Source of the DNA: Taxillus chinensis | Taxonomy: Eukaryota > Streptophyta > Magnoliopsida > Santalales > Loranthaceae | Direction of reading: 5' to 3' | Assembly (NCBI GenBank): GCA_023512835.1 | Contig: CM042088.1 | Location: forward strand, 35,171,664-35,235,663 | Length of the DNA: 64,000 bases | Part shown: in pieces, positions 35,049-46,394 of the stretch | How positions within the stretch are numbered: position 1 is the stretch's first letter | How the letters are laid out: the number at the start of each line of letters is the position of its first letter | Program-made: the position numbers and the translations under genes | The notes under the pieces: model-generated | Databases searched by the model: none | Told to the model about the DNA's origin: nothing | The model's input: only the letters and a program-made list of their open reading frames with translations

Positions 35049-35933
35049 TGTCACGCCCCCAAATTCCAGGGAACCCGGAACTAGGAACATGACTTCCCCT
35101 TGCCCGCACCCGAAAGGTCAAGGGGTTGATGACTAGCACCAATAGAGACTACACCGCGGGTGCTGTCTCAAATATGCAACCCTGTACTGTCATACATCAA
35201 GGGTAATCCTGTACTTTCCCATACATCATGATGCATACAATAAGTCAAATAGTCATACAGACATCACATCACAAACAGTATGCAAATATAACTGTCCACG
35301 GATTCATGTCCGGGGATACAAACATAAGACAATACACAATACAGAATACAATACTGTATCATACATCAGAGTAGTGGGCACGTCCTCCTGGAAGAAAGTC
35401 CTCCACTAGTCTCGGGTCACACCTGAAAAAGGTAAACAACAAGTAGGGGGTGAGCGACAAGCTCAGTAGGTGACCCCAACACTCCACATCATGCAGACAT
35501 ACAAGTCTATACTACATGCTCTGTGTACTCGTGCACTGTGTAGTGTGCACAATCATCAGGACTCAGCCTGCAAACAAACATCAGGACTTAGCCTGCTCAC
35601 ACAGGACAACTTGTCCACGATCCTCCATGGGATCCCAGCTTAGGGCACTCAACCCTAGCTCCACGAGCTCAACGGCTCAACTCAGGCCTTAGCCTGTCCA
35701 CAGCGCAATATGCCCGGCCACCGTCGCCACACAGGCCTGCCATCGGTGCATATGCCTGCCACGTCAACCACATAGCACCATCGGTGCATCACGATGAGAA
35801 CCCAAATAAGTAACGGAGTCCATGCCCCAATACCTCACACCAACATACTAACATTAGTATGGCATGTCATTCTCAACATTTCCTTTGGAACTGTAGCCAG
35901 TCTTCACAAGTAAATCCTCAATCCTTGATTTAT
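35049..35933 (-). mobile_element. Truncated 3' LTR of element A
   Basis: It matches 40073-40930 from TGTCACGCC to '...tcctcaatccttgatttat', then jumps at 35933/35934 to internal sequence 'caacatgatcaccaacc' found at 62342 in the sister element. Counted on the sister, 60872-62341 (about 1470 bp) is missing: most of U3, the LTR-proximal polypurine tract and about 110 bp of leader. It also keeps a short duplicated phrase (catcaggact.agcctgc twice, about 35555-35595) that the right LTR has only once. Confidence 0.9.
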
Positions 35934-36150
35934 CAACATGATCACCAACCACACAGGTGCAATGCAACTCACAACAAGCCAAAAAGGCTCACCCGGATGC
36001 CAACAATCAACAAGCTACACAATATCTCAAACAACATATGCAAAACAAATGCATAAAACATAACTCATACCTCAGGGAAGGTCCTCACATCATACCTCAG
36101 GGAAGGTCCTCACATCATACCTCAGGGAAGGTCCTCACATCCTCCCCACC
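35934..36150 (-). repeat. 3' leader of element A with a triplicated 25-bp unit and a polypurine-tract copy
   Basis: The unit 'catacctcagggaaggtcct' plus 'cacat' occurs three times head to tail (36066-36140), against once in the sister element (62480-62504). It abuts cctccccacc (36141-36150), the complement of the purine tract GGTGGGGAGG. The triplication is specific to this copy. Because the LTR-proximal tract is deleted, this is the only polypurine tract left in the element. Confidence 0.85.
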
Positions 36151-37925
36151 TCAGGACTGATCGTCCTCGAACAGCTCAGGATGAAGAACCCGCATCTGGC
36201 TCTTTTTCTCCCAAGTCTGCTCCTTCATGCCTTGGTGTCGCCATAACACCCGAACTAGTGGGATTGTCTTGCCTCGCAAGACCTGGTCCCGCCTGTCCAA
36301 AATCTGTGCCGGCATCTCAACAACGGCACCATCATCAGCCAAGTCTATCTCGCGATAGTCCAACACATGGGAAGGATCAGGGTGATATCGCCTCAACTGA
36401 GACACATGAAACACATCATGTACTCGCGCCAACTCGGTGGCAAACCCAATCGGTAAGCCACTGCGCCCACGGTGGCAACAATCTCAAACGGCCCCACAAA
36501 ACGAGGGGAAAGTTTGGATCCACGTCCAAACCTCCGATGCCCTCGACGTGGTGAAACCCGCAAAAATACACGGTCCCCCACCTCAAACTGCAAAGGTCGA
36601 CGCCTCTGGTCCGCGTAGGACTTCTGCCTACTCTGCGCTGTCAACATGCGCTGCCGAATCAGCTGCACTATCTCTGTGGTCTCTCGAACCATATCGGGAC
36701 CGAGAACTGCTGTCTCTCCCGTCTGTGCCCAACACAAGGGTGATCTACAAGGCCGCCCATACAGCGCCTCATACGGAGCCATCCCAATCGTGGCCTGATA
36801 ACTGTTGTTGTAAGAGAACTCCACCAAAGGAAGGTGAGTCTCCCAACAACCTCCAAAATCTAGTACACAGCACGCAACATATCCTCGAGCGTTGAATCGT
36901 CCGCTCCGATCGACCATCCGTCTGCGGATGAAAGGCGACCTGAGGTTCACCCTAGCACCCAAGGCTCGGCCGCAATCTGTCTCCAAACTGAGAGGTGAAC
37001 CTCGCATCCCGGTCAGATACAATAGACAATGGGACTCCATGCAACCGCACAATAATATCAATATACCTCTGTCCCAAAGTCCTCACTGGGTCTGTCTCTC
37101 GAATCGGAATAAAATGCTCCGATTTGGTCAACCGGTCCACAATAACCCATATAGTGTCGTGTCCCTTGGAACGAGGAAGTCCAGTGACAAAATCCATGGT
37201 TACGTGGTCCCATTTCCACTCTGGCACTGGCAATGACTACAACTCACCAGCTGATCTCAGGTGCTGCCTTGACTTGCCGCTGGCAGTCAAACACCTCCTC
37301 ACAAAATCAACAACGGCCTTCTTCAGGCCTGGCCACCAAAATCGCCTCCTCACGGCATGGTACATCTTGGTCCCACCAGGATGTACAGCTAACCTCGACT
37401 GGTGAAATTCCCGAAGAACCTCCTCCTGAAGAGAAATGGGAACTATCAATTTACCCCTATACCTGCAAAGATATGCTCTGCATCCTCGGTCCCAATCAAG
37501 AAGATGCCGCCCGGTCCCGAATCTCGTCGCGGATGACCTCACAATCAACGTCCCCAAGTCGATCCTCTATGATCCCGTGCCGCATCTCTGGGACCGCTAC
37601 AACAACACCGAGGGTCCCTCGCCCCTCGATGGTTACCATCTGCAACCTCATCATGCTAACCGACCCATCATCTCCCATTCCTTAATGGCACAATGGGCCA
37701 CCACGGCCTTGCTCTTCCTACTCAGAGCATCTGCCACCACATTACCCTTCCCCAGGGTGTATATCATATCAAACCGAAATCGCTGTAGGTACTTCACCCA
37801 CCGCCTCGCCTAAGGTTCGGATCTCGGTGAGAAAAGATATATCGCAAGCTCTTGTGGTCCGTATACACCACAAACTTCTCCCCAAGGAGATAATGCTACC
37901 AGCTCTTAAGTGCAAAGATCACCGA
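36151..37925 (-). pseudogene. Element A pol: RNase H and integrase, frameshifted
   Basis: From right to left: RNase H C-terminal part (FALKSW, EKFVVYTDHKSL, RRWVKYLQRFRFDMIY, GKGNVVADALSRK; 37915-37690). Then the integrase zinc-binding HHCC region (HQSRLAVHPGGTKMYHAVRRRFWW, about 37400-37270), with the final CxxC damaged by a frame change. Then the integrase core with [13 protein letters not shown] and [12 protein letters not shown] (37210-36970), the VEFSYNN / PYEALYGR segment (about 36830-36750), and [10 protein letters not shown]...AYRL. The chromodomain-like tail (VRVLWRHQGMKEQTWEK..MRVLHPELF) ends at a stop at 36151. At least three frame changes separate these parts, and there is a stop between RNase H motifs near 37810. 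Confidence 0.85.
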
Positions 37926-39580
37926 GACCAACCAATCCATACCCAGGATAACATCAAAATCATCTAACTCCATGATATACAAATCACACAACAGGTTAAC
38001 ACCCCCAAGTGTTACTTGACAAGCGCGACGAGATACTCTCAAGTATCACAAGTCCACCCAAAGGTGAAGCAACCATCGAGACCGACTCACTGTCTCCCTG
38101 GTCTAACTCCGGTCCAATCACCGTAGCCTACGAAATAAAAGAATGGGTAGCACCCAGTATCAATCAAAACTGAACAAATAGTATGAGAAATGATAATGGT
38201 ACCTGTCACCATTGAAGGTCCTGCTCCTGCCTCGTCCACTAGTGGAACCTCTGCCTCTCTGCTAGTAAGGGCAAACGTCCTCCCTCGTGGCCCACTGCCA
38301 CTAGCCTAGCCCATTGGGGCCTTGCCCCGCTGATCAACATGACCCTGTGCCTCCCGCTGAGGCCGCCGCACCGCAGTCGCATCTGCGTGCTCGTGCCGGC
38401 GGCACCGACCTCTCGAGACGAAGCCCCACTCCTTTGTCCCTGCTCTCTCGGACGAGGGCCTACACTGCTGGTCGAGCTAAGGGTAACACATTCCCTAGCT
38501 CCATGCCCTACTTTCCCGCATCGGAAACAGGTCATCTTTTTCCTTGGGCAGTCTCTCGAGACATGCCCGGTCAAACCACAACTCCAACAGGTACCTGGCC
38601 TCCTGCTGGCTGAACTCTCACGGGGTCCCACCGCCTGACTGGAAACCCTCTGCACCTGCCTCCTCTTAGGCTGAGCAGCACTGCTATCCCCACTCTGCCT
38701 CTTCTTGCTCGGACTCGCCGAACCGCTCGGCCTCCGGGCTCTTGCCTGATCCCCGACCTCGCTCAATAATGAGCGCCTTGTTGACCGCCTCCCGGTAGGC
38801 CGGTCAACCGCATCGGTTCCATTGTCTTTTCAAAGATGGCCTCAAGCCCTGAATGAAGTCCTGCGTCTTCCGGCCTTCCTTTTCCCAAGCCTCAAGAGCA
38901 AACCGCCCTAAATCTGTGAAGGCTTGCACATACTCACCCACCGTTTGGCTACCCTGCTGAAGCTCGTAATACTCTCTCCGTCGGGCATACTGTATCGAGC
39001 TGGGAAAATACTCCCCAAAGAAGCGCTCAACAAACTCTCTCCAACTCATCCGATCGCCATGGACGGCTCTAGTGGATTCCCACCACCTGCGTGGGATACC
39101 CAACAGATAGTGTGTCGCCACGCGCACTCTCTCCTCATCTGGCACCCCGATCATATCAAAGATATCCTCTGTCCACCTAATCCAGTCCTCGGCTACCTCT
39201 GGCCGCGAACCATCCTCAAAAGTCCTGGGTGCATGTTTCAAAAACTGTGCAGCCTAGTCCACTCCTCGTCGTGCTGGCTCTATCACGACCTCCTGCTGGT
39301 GCACATCCTGCACCACCCTCGCCTCCTACCGCCGAGGCCGTGGTGGCCGCCGAGGCCGCTTGTTGCCTTTTCGGCTTATCCACCTCTCTAGCCATATCCC
39401 TCATTGAGCCCCGCATACCCTGCATGGCCTCCCGTAATCGAATCAACACTGCGTCAAATCAGGTCCCACAACGGGAGCTGATGACTTCTGCTGCGGGCTC
39501 TGCTGCCCCTGGTGCCCCGACTCTATCGTGGGCTCCTCTGCCGGGCCCTGGCCTCGGACAGCTCTCCGCGGTGGTGCCAT
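37926..39580 (-). pseudogene. Element A gag, zinc knuckles and protease, frameshifted
   Basis: The gag start is probably the ATG at 39580-39578 (MAPPRRAVRGQG). The conserved gag block WIRWTEDIFDMI...GIPRRWWESTRA...WREFVERFFGEYFP is open at 39241-38804. Two CCHC knuckles (CWSCGLTGHVSRDC and CFRCGKVGHGAREC) lie at about 38600-38520. Protease is represented by its C-terminal part (YIMELDDFDVILGMDWL, 37985-37928). Between these blocks the frame changes several times and a TGA interrupts near 39455. The order gag-knuckle-protease is typical of Ty3/gypsy. Confidence 0.85.
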
Positions 39581-40072
39581 CACACTGGCCACAACAACAA
39601 ACAATCAAACGATCAATATTAGCACTGCTAGCACAAATAGCCATCAAAGGCACATTCGACTCGTAGGTTCTCACCACACGACCCGTAGGTCCATACCATG
39701 CATATAGCATCGTGTCACCCCTCAGGGTACACCACACGACCTGTAGGTCCACAACCATGCATATAGCATCGTGCCACCCCTCAGGGTACACCACAATCAA
39801 GTCCTGGTTCTCACGGCCACGTGCCATCCTAGCACCAAATGCAATCATATCACACACAAAGACAATCTAGGGCCCTATATGCACACAATCATACCACTAG
39901 CAATGCACCCTATGTATGCTCCTAGGATGATCTAACTGACACCAACATAACCTAAAATACCTGTAAGGACTGCGTTGATCAGGCGCCCTCCCTACAGTTT
40001 TCCAAGTCACATGGAATCAATTAACCACCCCTCACTAACCTAGGTCCACTAGCCCATGCTCTGATACCAACT
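39581..40072 (-). mobile_element. Leader and primer-binding site of element A
   Basis: Non-coding leader with a tandem pair (about 39665-39725 and 39730-39790; phrase 'accacacgacc.gtaggtcca'). The primer-binding site at 40058-40069 reads TGGTATCAGAGC on the minus strand, the exact plant initiator tRNA-Met site, three bases from the LTR. Confidence 0.85.
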
Positions 40073-42359
40073 TGTCACGCCCCCAAATTCCAGGGAACCC
40101 GGAACTAGGAACATGACTTCCCCTTGCCCGCACCCAAAAGGTCAAGGGGTTGATGACTAGCACCAATAGAGACTACACCGCGGGTGCTGTCTCAAATATG
40201 CAACCCCGTACGATCATACATCAAGGGTAATCCCGTACTTTCCCATATATCATCATGCATACAATAAGTCAAACAATCATATACAGACATCACATCACAA
40301 ACAGTATGCAAATATAATCGTCCACCGGACTCATGTCTGGGATATAAACATAAGACAATACACAATACAGAATACAATACTGTATCATACATCAGAGTAG
40401 TGGGCACGTCCTCCTGGAAGAAAGTCCTCCACTAGTCTCGGGTCACACCTGAAAAAGGTAAACAACAAGTAGGGGTGAGCGACAAGCTCAGTAGGTGACC
40501 CCAACACTCCACATCTTGCAGACATGCAAGTCTATACTACATGCTCTGTGTACTCGTGCACTGTGTAGTGTGCACAATCATCAGGACTCAGCCTGCTCAC
40601 ACAGGATAACTTGTCCACGATCCTCCATAGGATCCTAGCTTAGGGCACTCAGCCCTAGCTCCACGAGCTCAACGGCTCAACTCAGGCCTTAGCCTGTCCA
40701 CAGCGCAATATGCCCGGCCACAGTCACCACACAGGCCTGCCATCAGTGCATATGCCTGCCACGTCAACCACATAGCACCATCGGTGCATCACGGTGAGAA
40801 CCCAAATAAGTCACGGAGTCCATGCCCCAATACCTCACACCAACATACTAACATTAGTATGGCATGTCATTCTCAACATTTCCTTTGGAACTGTAGCCAG
40901 TCTTCACAAGTAAATCCTCAATCCTTAATTCTCGAAGTACCCATAGCAGCTATTTTGTTGAAATTAAAAGTCCCGGCATTGGGTTCCCATATCATAAATA
41001 AGATAATCTGATTTTTGGGGATTTTTCTGAGATGTCTAACCCCACTTTCCAAAAATTCACCACTACGAACTTTTGGGTTTTTCCGAGATTTTACACTAAA
41101 TCCCAATTTTCACATTTTGAAAGAGTGGGAATTAATTTTTCTAGTATTTTTCTTTGAATCCAAATGGGGGGTATTTCGTTATTTACATTGTAACTTAAGT
41201 ATACTTGAGGCATAATGGTTTACAATGTAAATGTCCAGTGCAGTGCAGTTGCAGCTGGCTGCGGATCATCTTGTCGATCCAGGACCAACTCCTCCGGACT
41301 AGCTCTGGACTAACTCCTCCGGACTACTTGCTCCGGACTAACTCCTCCGGACTACTGATCCGGACTAACTCCTCCGGACTACTGATCCGGACTAACTCCT
41401 CCGGACTACTGATCCGGACCAACTCCTCCGGACTACTGATGCTGCTGACTCCATAGTTGTTGACTCCATAGCTGCTGACTACGAAGCTGCTGACTCCATA
41501 GCTGCTGACTACGAAGCTGCTGACTCCATAGTTACTGACTACGAACTTCGACCCTGCAGTTCGCCCAGGGTACTGTTCATCGTCGTTTTTGGCCTGTTCT
41601 TCATCTGGAAGCAACCCAGTGACCCCAAGACGCTCATAAACACATGTTTTATGAAATAAACTGCAATATTTACCTCAAAACGCATCCTAAACGCCTCTAA
41701 TTCGCACGATAACAGCAGAAATACACACAAATCATATATTCATCTAGATCTAAATCTAGACCTCCATGGTTGACTTCTCAACCCTCATAAAATGCACACT
41801 CATACATCCATAGATCACATATTCAAAGATAGGATCGAAATAAGACAGTTAAGGACACCTACCTGGAAAGGTTTATTGCGATCCACGAGCTCCAATCGCC
41901 CCAAAATCGCCAAGAAAGCTCTTCACGCTCTTCACCTTCTCTCTCTCTCTCTCTCTTGCTCAAACACGCACACACCAATAATTGGCAATTAAAGAGATAA
42001 GGCAGTTCTTAATTATATATATACTATTGCCAATAATTGGCCTCCCAGCAATAATTGACCCAAACGTAATTATTGACCTCCCGAGGTCACGAACTCCAAA
42101 TTGAGCCCAATTACTGTCAAAATGCTCGAAATGACGAGCACAACACTAAACAAATATTATCACACTCAAATGACTGCTCAAATGCAAAGTCAACCAATAA
42201 ACTCCGAAAAGTCAACAATCGGGTCAAACGGGACCCCGACTCGAAATCGGGCCCAAAGTACAGTCAAAATGCTCACATCGACGGCTACACTACCGTCCAG
42301 ATAGTTACATTCCCATAGAATGACTATCTCTCAAAACTACCTAAATACGAGTCTTTACA
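40073..42359 (-). mobile_element. Complete 5' LTR of element A
   Basis: 2287 bp, TGTCACGCC to GAGTCTTTACA on the plus strand. Compared with the sister LTR at 59993-62230 it has the same block order but a longer minisatellite. A CT run (41938-41954) and a (TA) tract near 42018 occur as in relatives. Open frames here (for example 41324-41614 minus, with SSPEELVRI repeats) are the minisatellite read as protein and are not genes. Confidence 0.92.
41283..41545. repeat. Two adjoining minisatellites in the LTR of element A
   Basis: The first has a 27-bp unit containing ccggactaactcctccgg, about four to five copies (41283-41440). The second has 15-bp units alternating 'gctgctgactccata' and 'gctgctgactacgaa' (41441-41545). 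The sister LTR has about two units of the first and a scrambled version of the second (61250-61400), so copy number changed recently. Confidence 0.9.
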
Positions 42360-42364
42360 GTCAG
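42360..42364. repeat. Target-site duplication, right copy (gtcag)
   Basis: Identical to 35044-35048; confirms both ends of element A. Confidence 0.9.
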
Positions 42365-43620
42365 ACCCTGCCGCATTGACGGAAAGGGGCGGCAGCACGT
42401 GTGCCACCCCCTTGAGGCTTGCAGGCACCAGCCCGTTAGGGCTGGCAATATATATGTAAATATTGTTAGGGTTTCAATATTATTAGTTTAATAATATAAA
42501 TTCTGTTGGGTTTAATATTATTAGTTAATCATATAAATATCATTTGGGATTGATATTGTTAGTTTAATATTATAAATATTGTCTTGGTTTGAATTGGTTA
42601 GTTTAAATTAAATAAATCTTATTTGAGTTTGATAGTTAGTTTAATATCATAAATATTATCTGGACTTGGTTTGGTTAGTTTGATTAAAAATATTATTTAT
42701 GGCTTGAAATTATCAATTTGATAATATATATATATATATATATATAAATATCATTTGTGGTGCATTATTACTAGTTTGGTGATTTAAATATTTGTTAAGC
42801 TGTTGTATTGAATACTAATTATTGGAAAATTTTGTTATTTGATTTTTTATGTGTGGAATTGGTGGTGGAGTTGATTGGGTTAACTATGGGTCCCACATAG
42901 GGAAGGCAAGAGTCTGCGGGTCCCCTATATGGCAAGTTAACCTAGGTCCCATATGTGCCAGATTGTCATTAGGGACACCACAGGTCCCACATATGGCTAT
43001 CTGGCAATGACTGGGATCCTTGGAGTTGGTGGTAGGAATCCCGTGAATAGTTAGATTGTCCAGTGCGAACCTTAATGAATGAAATGTAATGATTGTGATG
43101 TCATATTTTGTGTTTTAATGTAAGCTTTCTGTGATAGAATACGACACTTCACTAGTACAAGCATACACCAATCATGTAGACTTAAGATTTTATGTTAAAA
43201 GATGGTGAGGAGATGAAGATCACTTACTGGCTATTTATGCTCACCCTTACTTTGTTGACATGTTTCAAGTATCGACTCATTCACTAGAAGTTGGTCCGAA
43301 GTTAATTGTTATTTATTTCACATTTTGTTATAACTTGGTTTAAGGATTTTGTAAGAGATAATTGATTTTATTATTTGAATATCCGAACGAGGGTCTGTGA
43401 AAGTTGTATTGATTTATAGCATGACCCTATGATTAATAAGTTACATTTCCTTAGCTTCATAGCATGTGGAAGTGTATAAGAATACCCCTGATGGATGATT
43501 CACAACACCCGCTGTGTAGTCCATATCGATGGTAGTCACTAACCCCTTGACTTCTTGGGTGCGGTCATGGGTAAGTCACACTCTTAGTTTTAGTCCTTCT
43601 GGGATTTGGGGGCATGACAT

Positions 43621-44228
43621 ATAGCCAATAGAATCATCTAGCTCTTGAACTCATGGTTATAATGGTCATTGCCATAGTTGTTTTGCTATTTTTACATATT
43701 ACAAAAGGTACAGTGATCAATTAACATTTTATATCATAACTTTATATATCTGACATGTTATTTATTAATTGTTTATAAGAATTAAGAGATGCTCATGCTC
43801 AAATGTATATTGAAAGTATAAAAAGGGAAATGGAGAGCCAGTGATGAAGATTGTGGCTAAAAATATTATAAGTGACTGGTAATAAAATCTAGAAACTATG
43901 TGTTATTCTAGAATATTTTCTTAAAATTTCGCTAAATATTGATTTTTATGCGTACAAAAGGAATGGAAAGGCTAATATCTTAGCAAAAAGTCAACATTTC
44001 TCAAGGGATACATGGTTAAATTATCCACGGAGAGAATGACATATATAGTCAAGTTATATTGAATGAAGAATGAAATGGATGGATTTGTGGCCTTGGATTT
44101 GGGCTTACTAATTCCCATACAAGTTAATCATCAAAATCTACATGTTTTGACTTGATTATGCAAATATGAATGATGTAAACACTATCAAGGCTTTATTGTA
44201 GAAAATTTTATAACATGAAGATGAGAGA
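43621..44228 (-). repeat. Dispersed repeat X, copy 2 (inverted)
   Basis: Reverse complement of the sequence at 18268-18876, diverged but collinear over about 600 bp ('ttgttttgctatttttacat' at 43680, 'gatgtaaacactatcaaggc' at 44173). It begins right at the end of the plus-strand LTR, so the LTR element inserted beside or into it. Confidence 0.65.
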
Positions 44229-44939
44229 GTTTGATGAAGGCATTGAGCTAATGCTCGTGCCAGCTTGTACGAATTAGTTGCTTGTGCCACCCGTGGCGTG
44301 CCCGTATCGAGTTATGGCCCGTGACATGCACTACGTACACATATTGTGTTACGCAAGACATCTTTTATCGTTGTGACTCTTTTAATATTTACTTTCTTTT
44401 TTCTATTAGAAGTATTTTCCTTTTTATTACTTTTCTTTATTTAATTCGTATTAGGATATTTTGGTATTTTACTTTAGTTTCCTAATTGTATTAGATTTCC
44501 AATTCTTAGTTTCTAGCTTGCCCATAAATAGGTCTTTATTTGGACGTATTCAGATTATTTAGATTATTGACTATTGACAATTATAAACTCTCATATTAGA
44601 AGTTTATATTTATTTTTGGCTTTTTTAGTTAACTACTTAAATTGCCTTTGCAAGAGTTTGGGCATTTGGTTATCTTTCTCTTGATTGTTGTTGTATCCAA
44701 ATCAAGATCCTAAGTAATTTGATGCTCTTATTAAGAGATCCTCATTAAGATTTCTCATTGAGTTATCGTTCTTCTTTTGTGTTCTTAATCGAGATGAACA
44801 AACAATGGTTCAAAGCCCTCCAAGCACTCCAAAAAGGCCTCGTGCTAGGAGAGGTATCTACGCCCTCTTAAGAGGTACACTTCGTTCTCCTCCTCAGCCG
44901 ATGTGAGACTTGCAAAGCCTCGGACTCTATACTACATGG
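44229..44939 (+). other. LTR-like segment of unknown element
   Basis: It has a promoter-like layout: T-rich region, then 'cccataaataggtc' (44520), then an AT-rich leader and a GC-balanced end. It separates repeats X and Y that are adjacent at 18.3-19.5 kb, so it may be an insertion. No termini, primer-binding site or target duplication were found. Confidence 0.35.
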
Positions 44940-45556
44940 TTCAAGAATATTTTTTTGATAAATAATGAAATAAAATAAAATAAACTAAAAGATAAATAAA
45001 TCCCTAGAAAAACAAACAAATTAAAAAAGATAATAAAGATCTAGGGCCTAAGGTTTAGTGCTCTCTAATTACCTTAATCCTATGACTAATTAATTATTAT
45101 CATATTCTATATTATGTGGAAGTGGTGTCATTTTGTAATCACCAACAGTTTTTGCATGAATAACAATGTGTTAAAGTCTAGCAATGGACTACAGTCATGA
45201 CACAATAAAATAAGGTCACACTCATTAATGTTTTATGACTAACCATGACTCTCCATAGGTTAGAAATGGTGTAATAGCCTATGATTCATTTAGAGTCTGA
45301 TTTTGGGATTTTCACCTTTTAGTATTTCATCCTAGTCATCTTTAGCATGCAATTATGCCTAGGGTTCATATTTTTATCCTTCCCCTAACATATTATATAT
45401 AAATTAACCAAGCACCAAAATTAAATCAACACCACAAATACATTTTCTAGAAATTTAAAATAAATCTAAAAAGGCCCAAATGATTGCATGTTTGAGCGAT
45501 CAATGATTACATCCTAATTGCTCAAGTCCAAATCAATTGTGAAAATCCTCTTTGTT
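44940..45556 (+). repeat. Dispersed repeat Y, copy 2
   Basis: Same orientation as 18883-19490, with blocks 'agataataaagatctaggg', 'caccaacagtttttgcatga' and 'gcatgcaattatgcctaggg'. Non-coding. Confidence 0.7.
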
Positions 45557-46394
45557 TTATTTTTTGTGATGTCCTAATATGTTGAACTTTTTCCCTTCTT
45601 CAAAATATGTGTCACAATGGGCCTTTGACCCTACGTTTCCTTATTTCGAAAATAAAAAGTATGTTTTCTTAATTAGATAAAAATTAAAACCAAGCAAAAA
45701 GTAATCAAATACTCCTTATATTAAGACTTGGTATTAATTTTGGACGTTGTGGAGGTGTCACCTCTTCCCCACATATAACCGACACCCAGAACCTTTTCTT
45801 TAGAACCGTCGACCATTCTTAACTCGCCAATCACACCAACATCACGATTGATGGCAACTCCATATTTATTTATTATTTTCTTTTTATTTATTTGTCATCA
45901 TGTAATATTTTTGTTTGTAAGGCCAAGCACAATGAGTAATCTATGACAACACCACCCCATGGAATCTAAAAAACAAGCAAAAAACTCGAACAAAAAGCCA
46001 ACAATGAGTCCAAAACCATTAGTATTCATTTAAAAGTAATTTAATAAATACATAAATACATTCTCGAGACTCTAACCTCTAAATCATGGTTAGCTAAATC
46101 CAAAACACTTAATAACTTAAACTTTTTAGAGGAGTATACATGTATAAATAAGTCTTTACATACTATGCTATCTTTAAAGGACAAGAAATGTTGGAATCAA
46201 ATATTCAAAGGAAGAAAGCTCAACTTTAGTAGGTTACTTAGATATTAGCCAAATTTGATATTTCTTTTAAGAGATTATTTCGTATATTTTATAAGCATAA
46301 ACAATAAAACTCGTTTAGTAACTAGAAAAAAGTACTTATGGAAAAAAGTGAAACAATTTAAGAGAGTTACTTTAAAAATTGCTTTACTCAGCAA
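45557..46394. other. Intergenic, possible retrotransposon leader fragment
   Basis: A stretch at about 45740-45830 ('gaggtgtcacctcttccccacatataaccgacaccc') resembles leader sequence found in plant Tat/Athila-type gypsy elements. This is a weak recollection without a primer-binding site or coding part to support it. Otherwise AT-rich with no gene. Confidence 0.3.

Larger units (their letters stand above)
35049..42359 (-). mobile_element. Nearly complete but defective Tekay/Del-like Ty3-gypsy element (element A)
   Basis: Order on the minus strand: 5' LTR 42359-40073, primer-binding site 40069-40058, gag from 39580, two zinc knuckles near 38600, protease, RNase H, integrase with a chromodomain-like tail ending at 36151, a polypurine-tract copy, and a truncated 3' LTR 35933-35049. 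Perfect 5-bp target duplications flank it. Three defects are visible: reverse transcriptase is missing (protease runs into RNase H near 37925), about 1.47 kb is missing across the 3' LTR and adjoining leader, and gag and pol contain frameshifts. By eye the shared LTR parts differ by roughly 2-3 percent, suggesting an insertion around a million years old or less under usual plant rates. Mobility would need enzymes from another element. Confidence 0.93.
34284..43619 (+). mobile_element. Plus-strand Tekay-like 3' LTR split by a nested element
   Basis: The left part 34284-35048 begins TGTAAGGATC behind a polypurine tract. It carries the family block 'gatcattttgactatatttgagtctaatttgagg'. The right part 42365-43619 carries the 'gggtccc..atatggc' and 'tgctcacccttactttgttgac' blocks and ends GGGGGCATGACA. 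Removing the element at 35049-42359 and one GTCAG restores one LTR of about 2.0 kb. After 43619 the sequence is repeat X, not a primer-binding site, agreeing with a 3' LTR. A (TA)n run is at 34821-34845 and another at 42722-42746. Confidence 0.85.

Noticed and set aside
36091..36140. Inner edge of element A's left LTR placed at 'ggtcctcaca' beside cctccccacc
   Set aside because: Comparison with element C shows this is the internal polypurine-tract copy; the LTR homology stops at 35933 because of a deletion.
36437..36895. 152-codon plus-strand frame and other plus-strand frames over 36-40 kb and 62.6-63.9 kb
   Set aside because: They are opposite-strand shadows of gag-pol; the minus strand carries the recognisable integrase, RNase H and gag motifs.
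41283..41545. CRISPR-like array
   Set aside because: Units are contiguous tandem copies without unique spacers, in a plant nuclear LTR.
41324..41614. Repeat protein with SSPEELVRI units
   Set aside because: Translation of the 27-bp LTR minisatellite; a multiple-of-three unit keeps any frame open.
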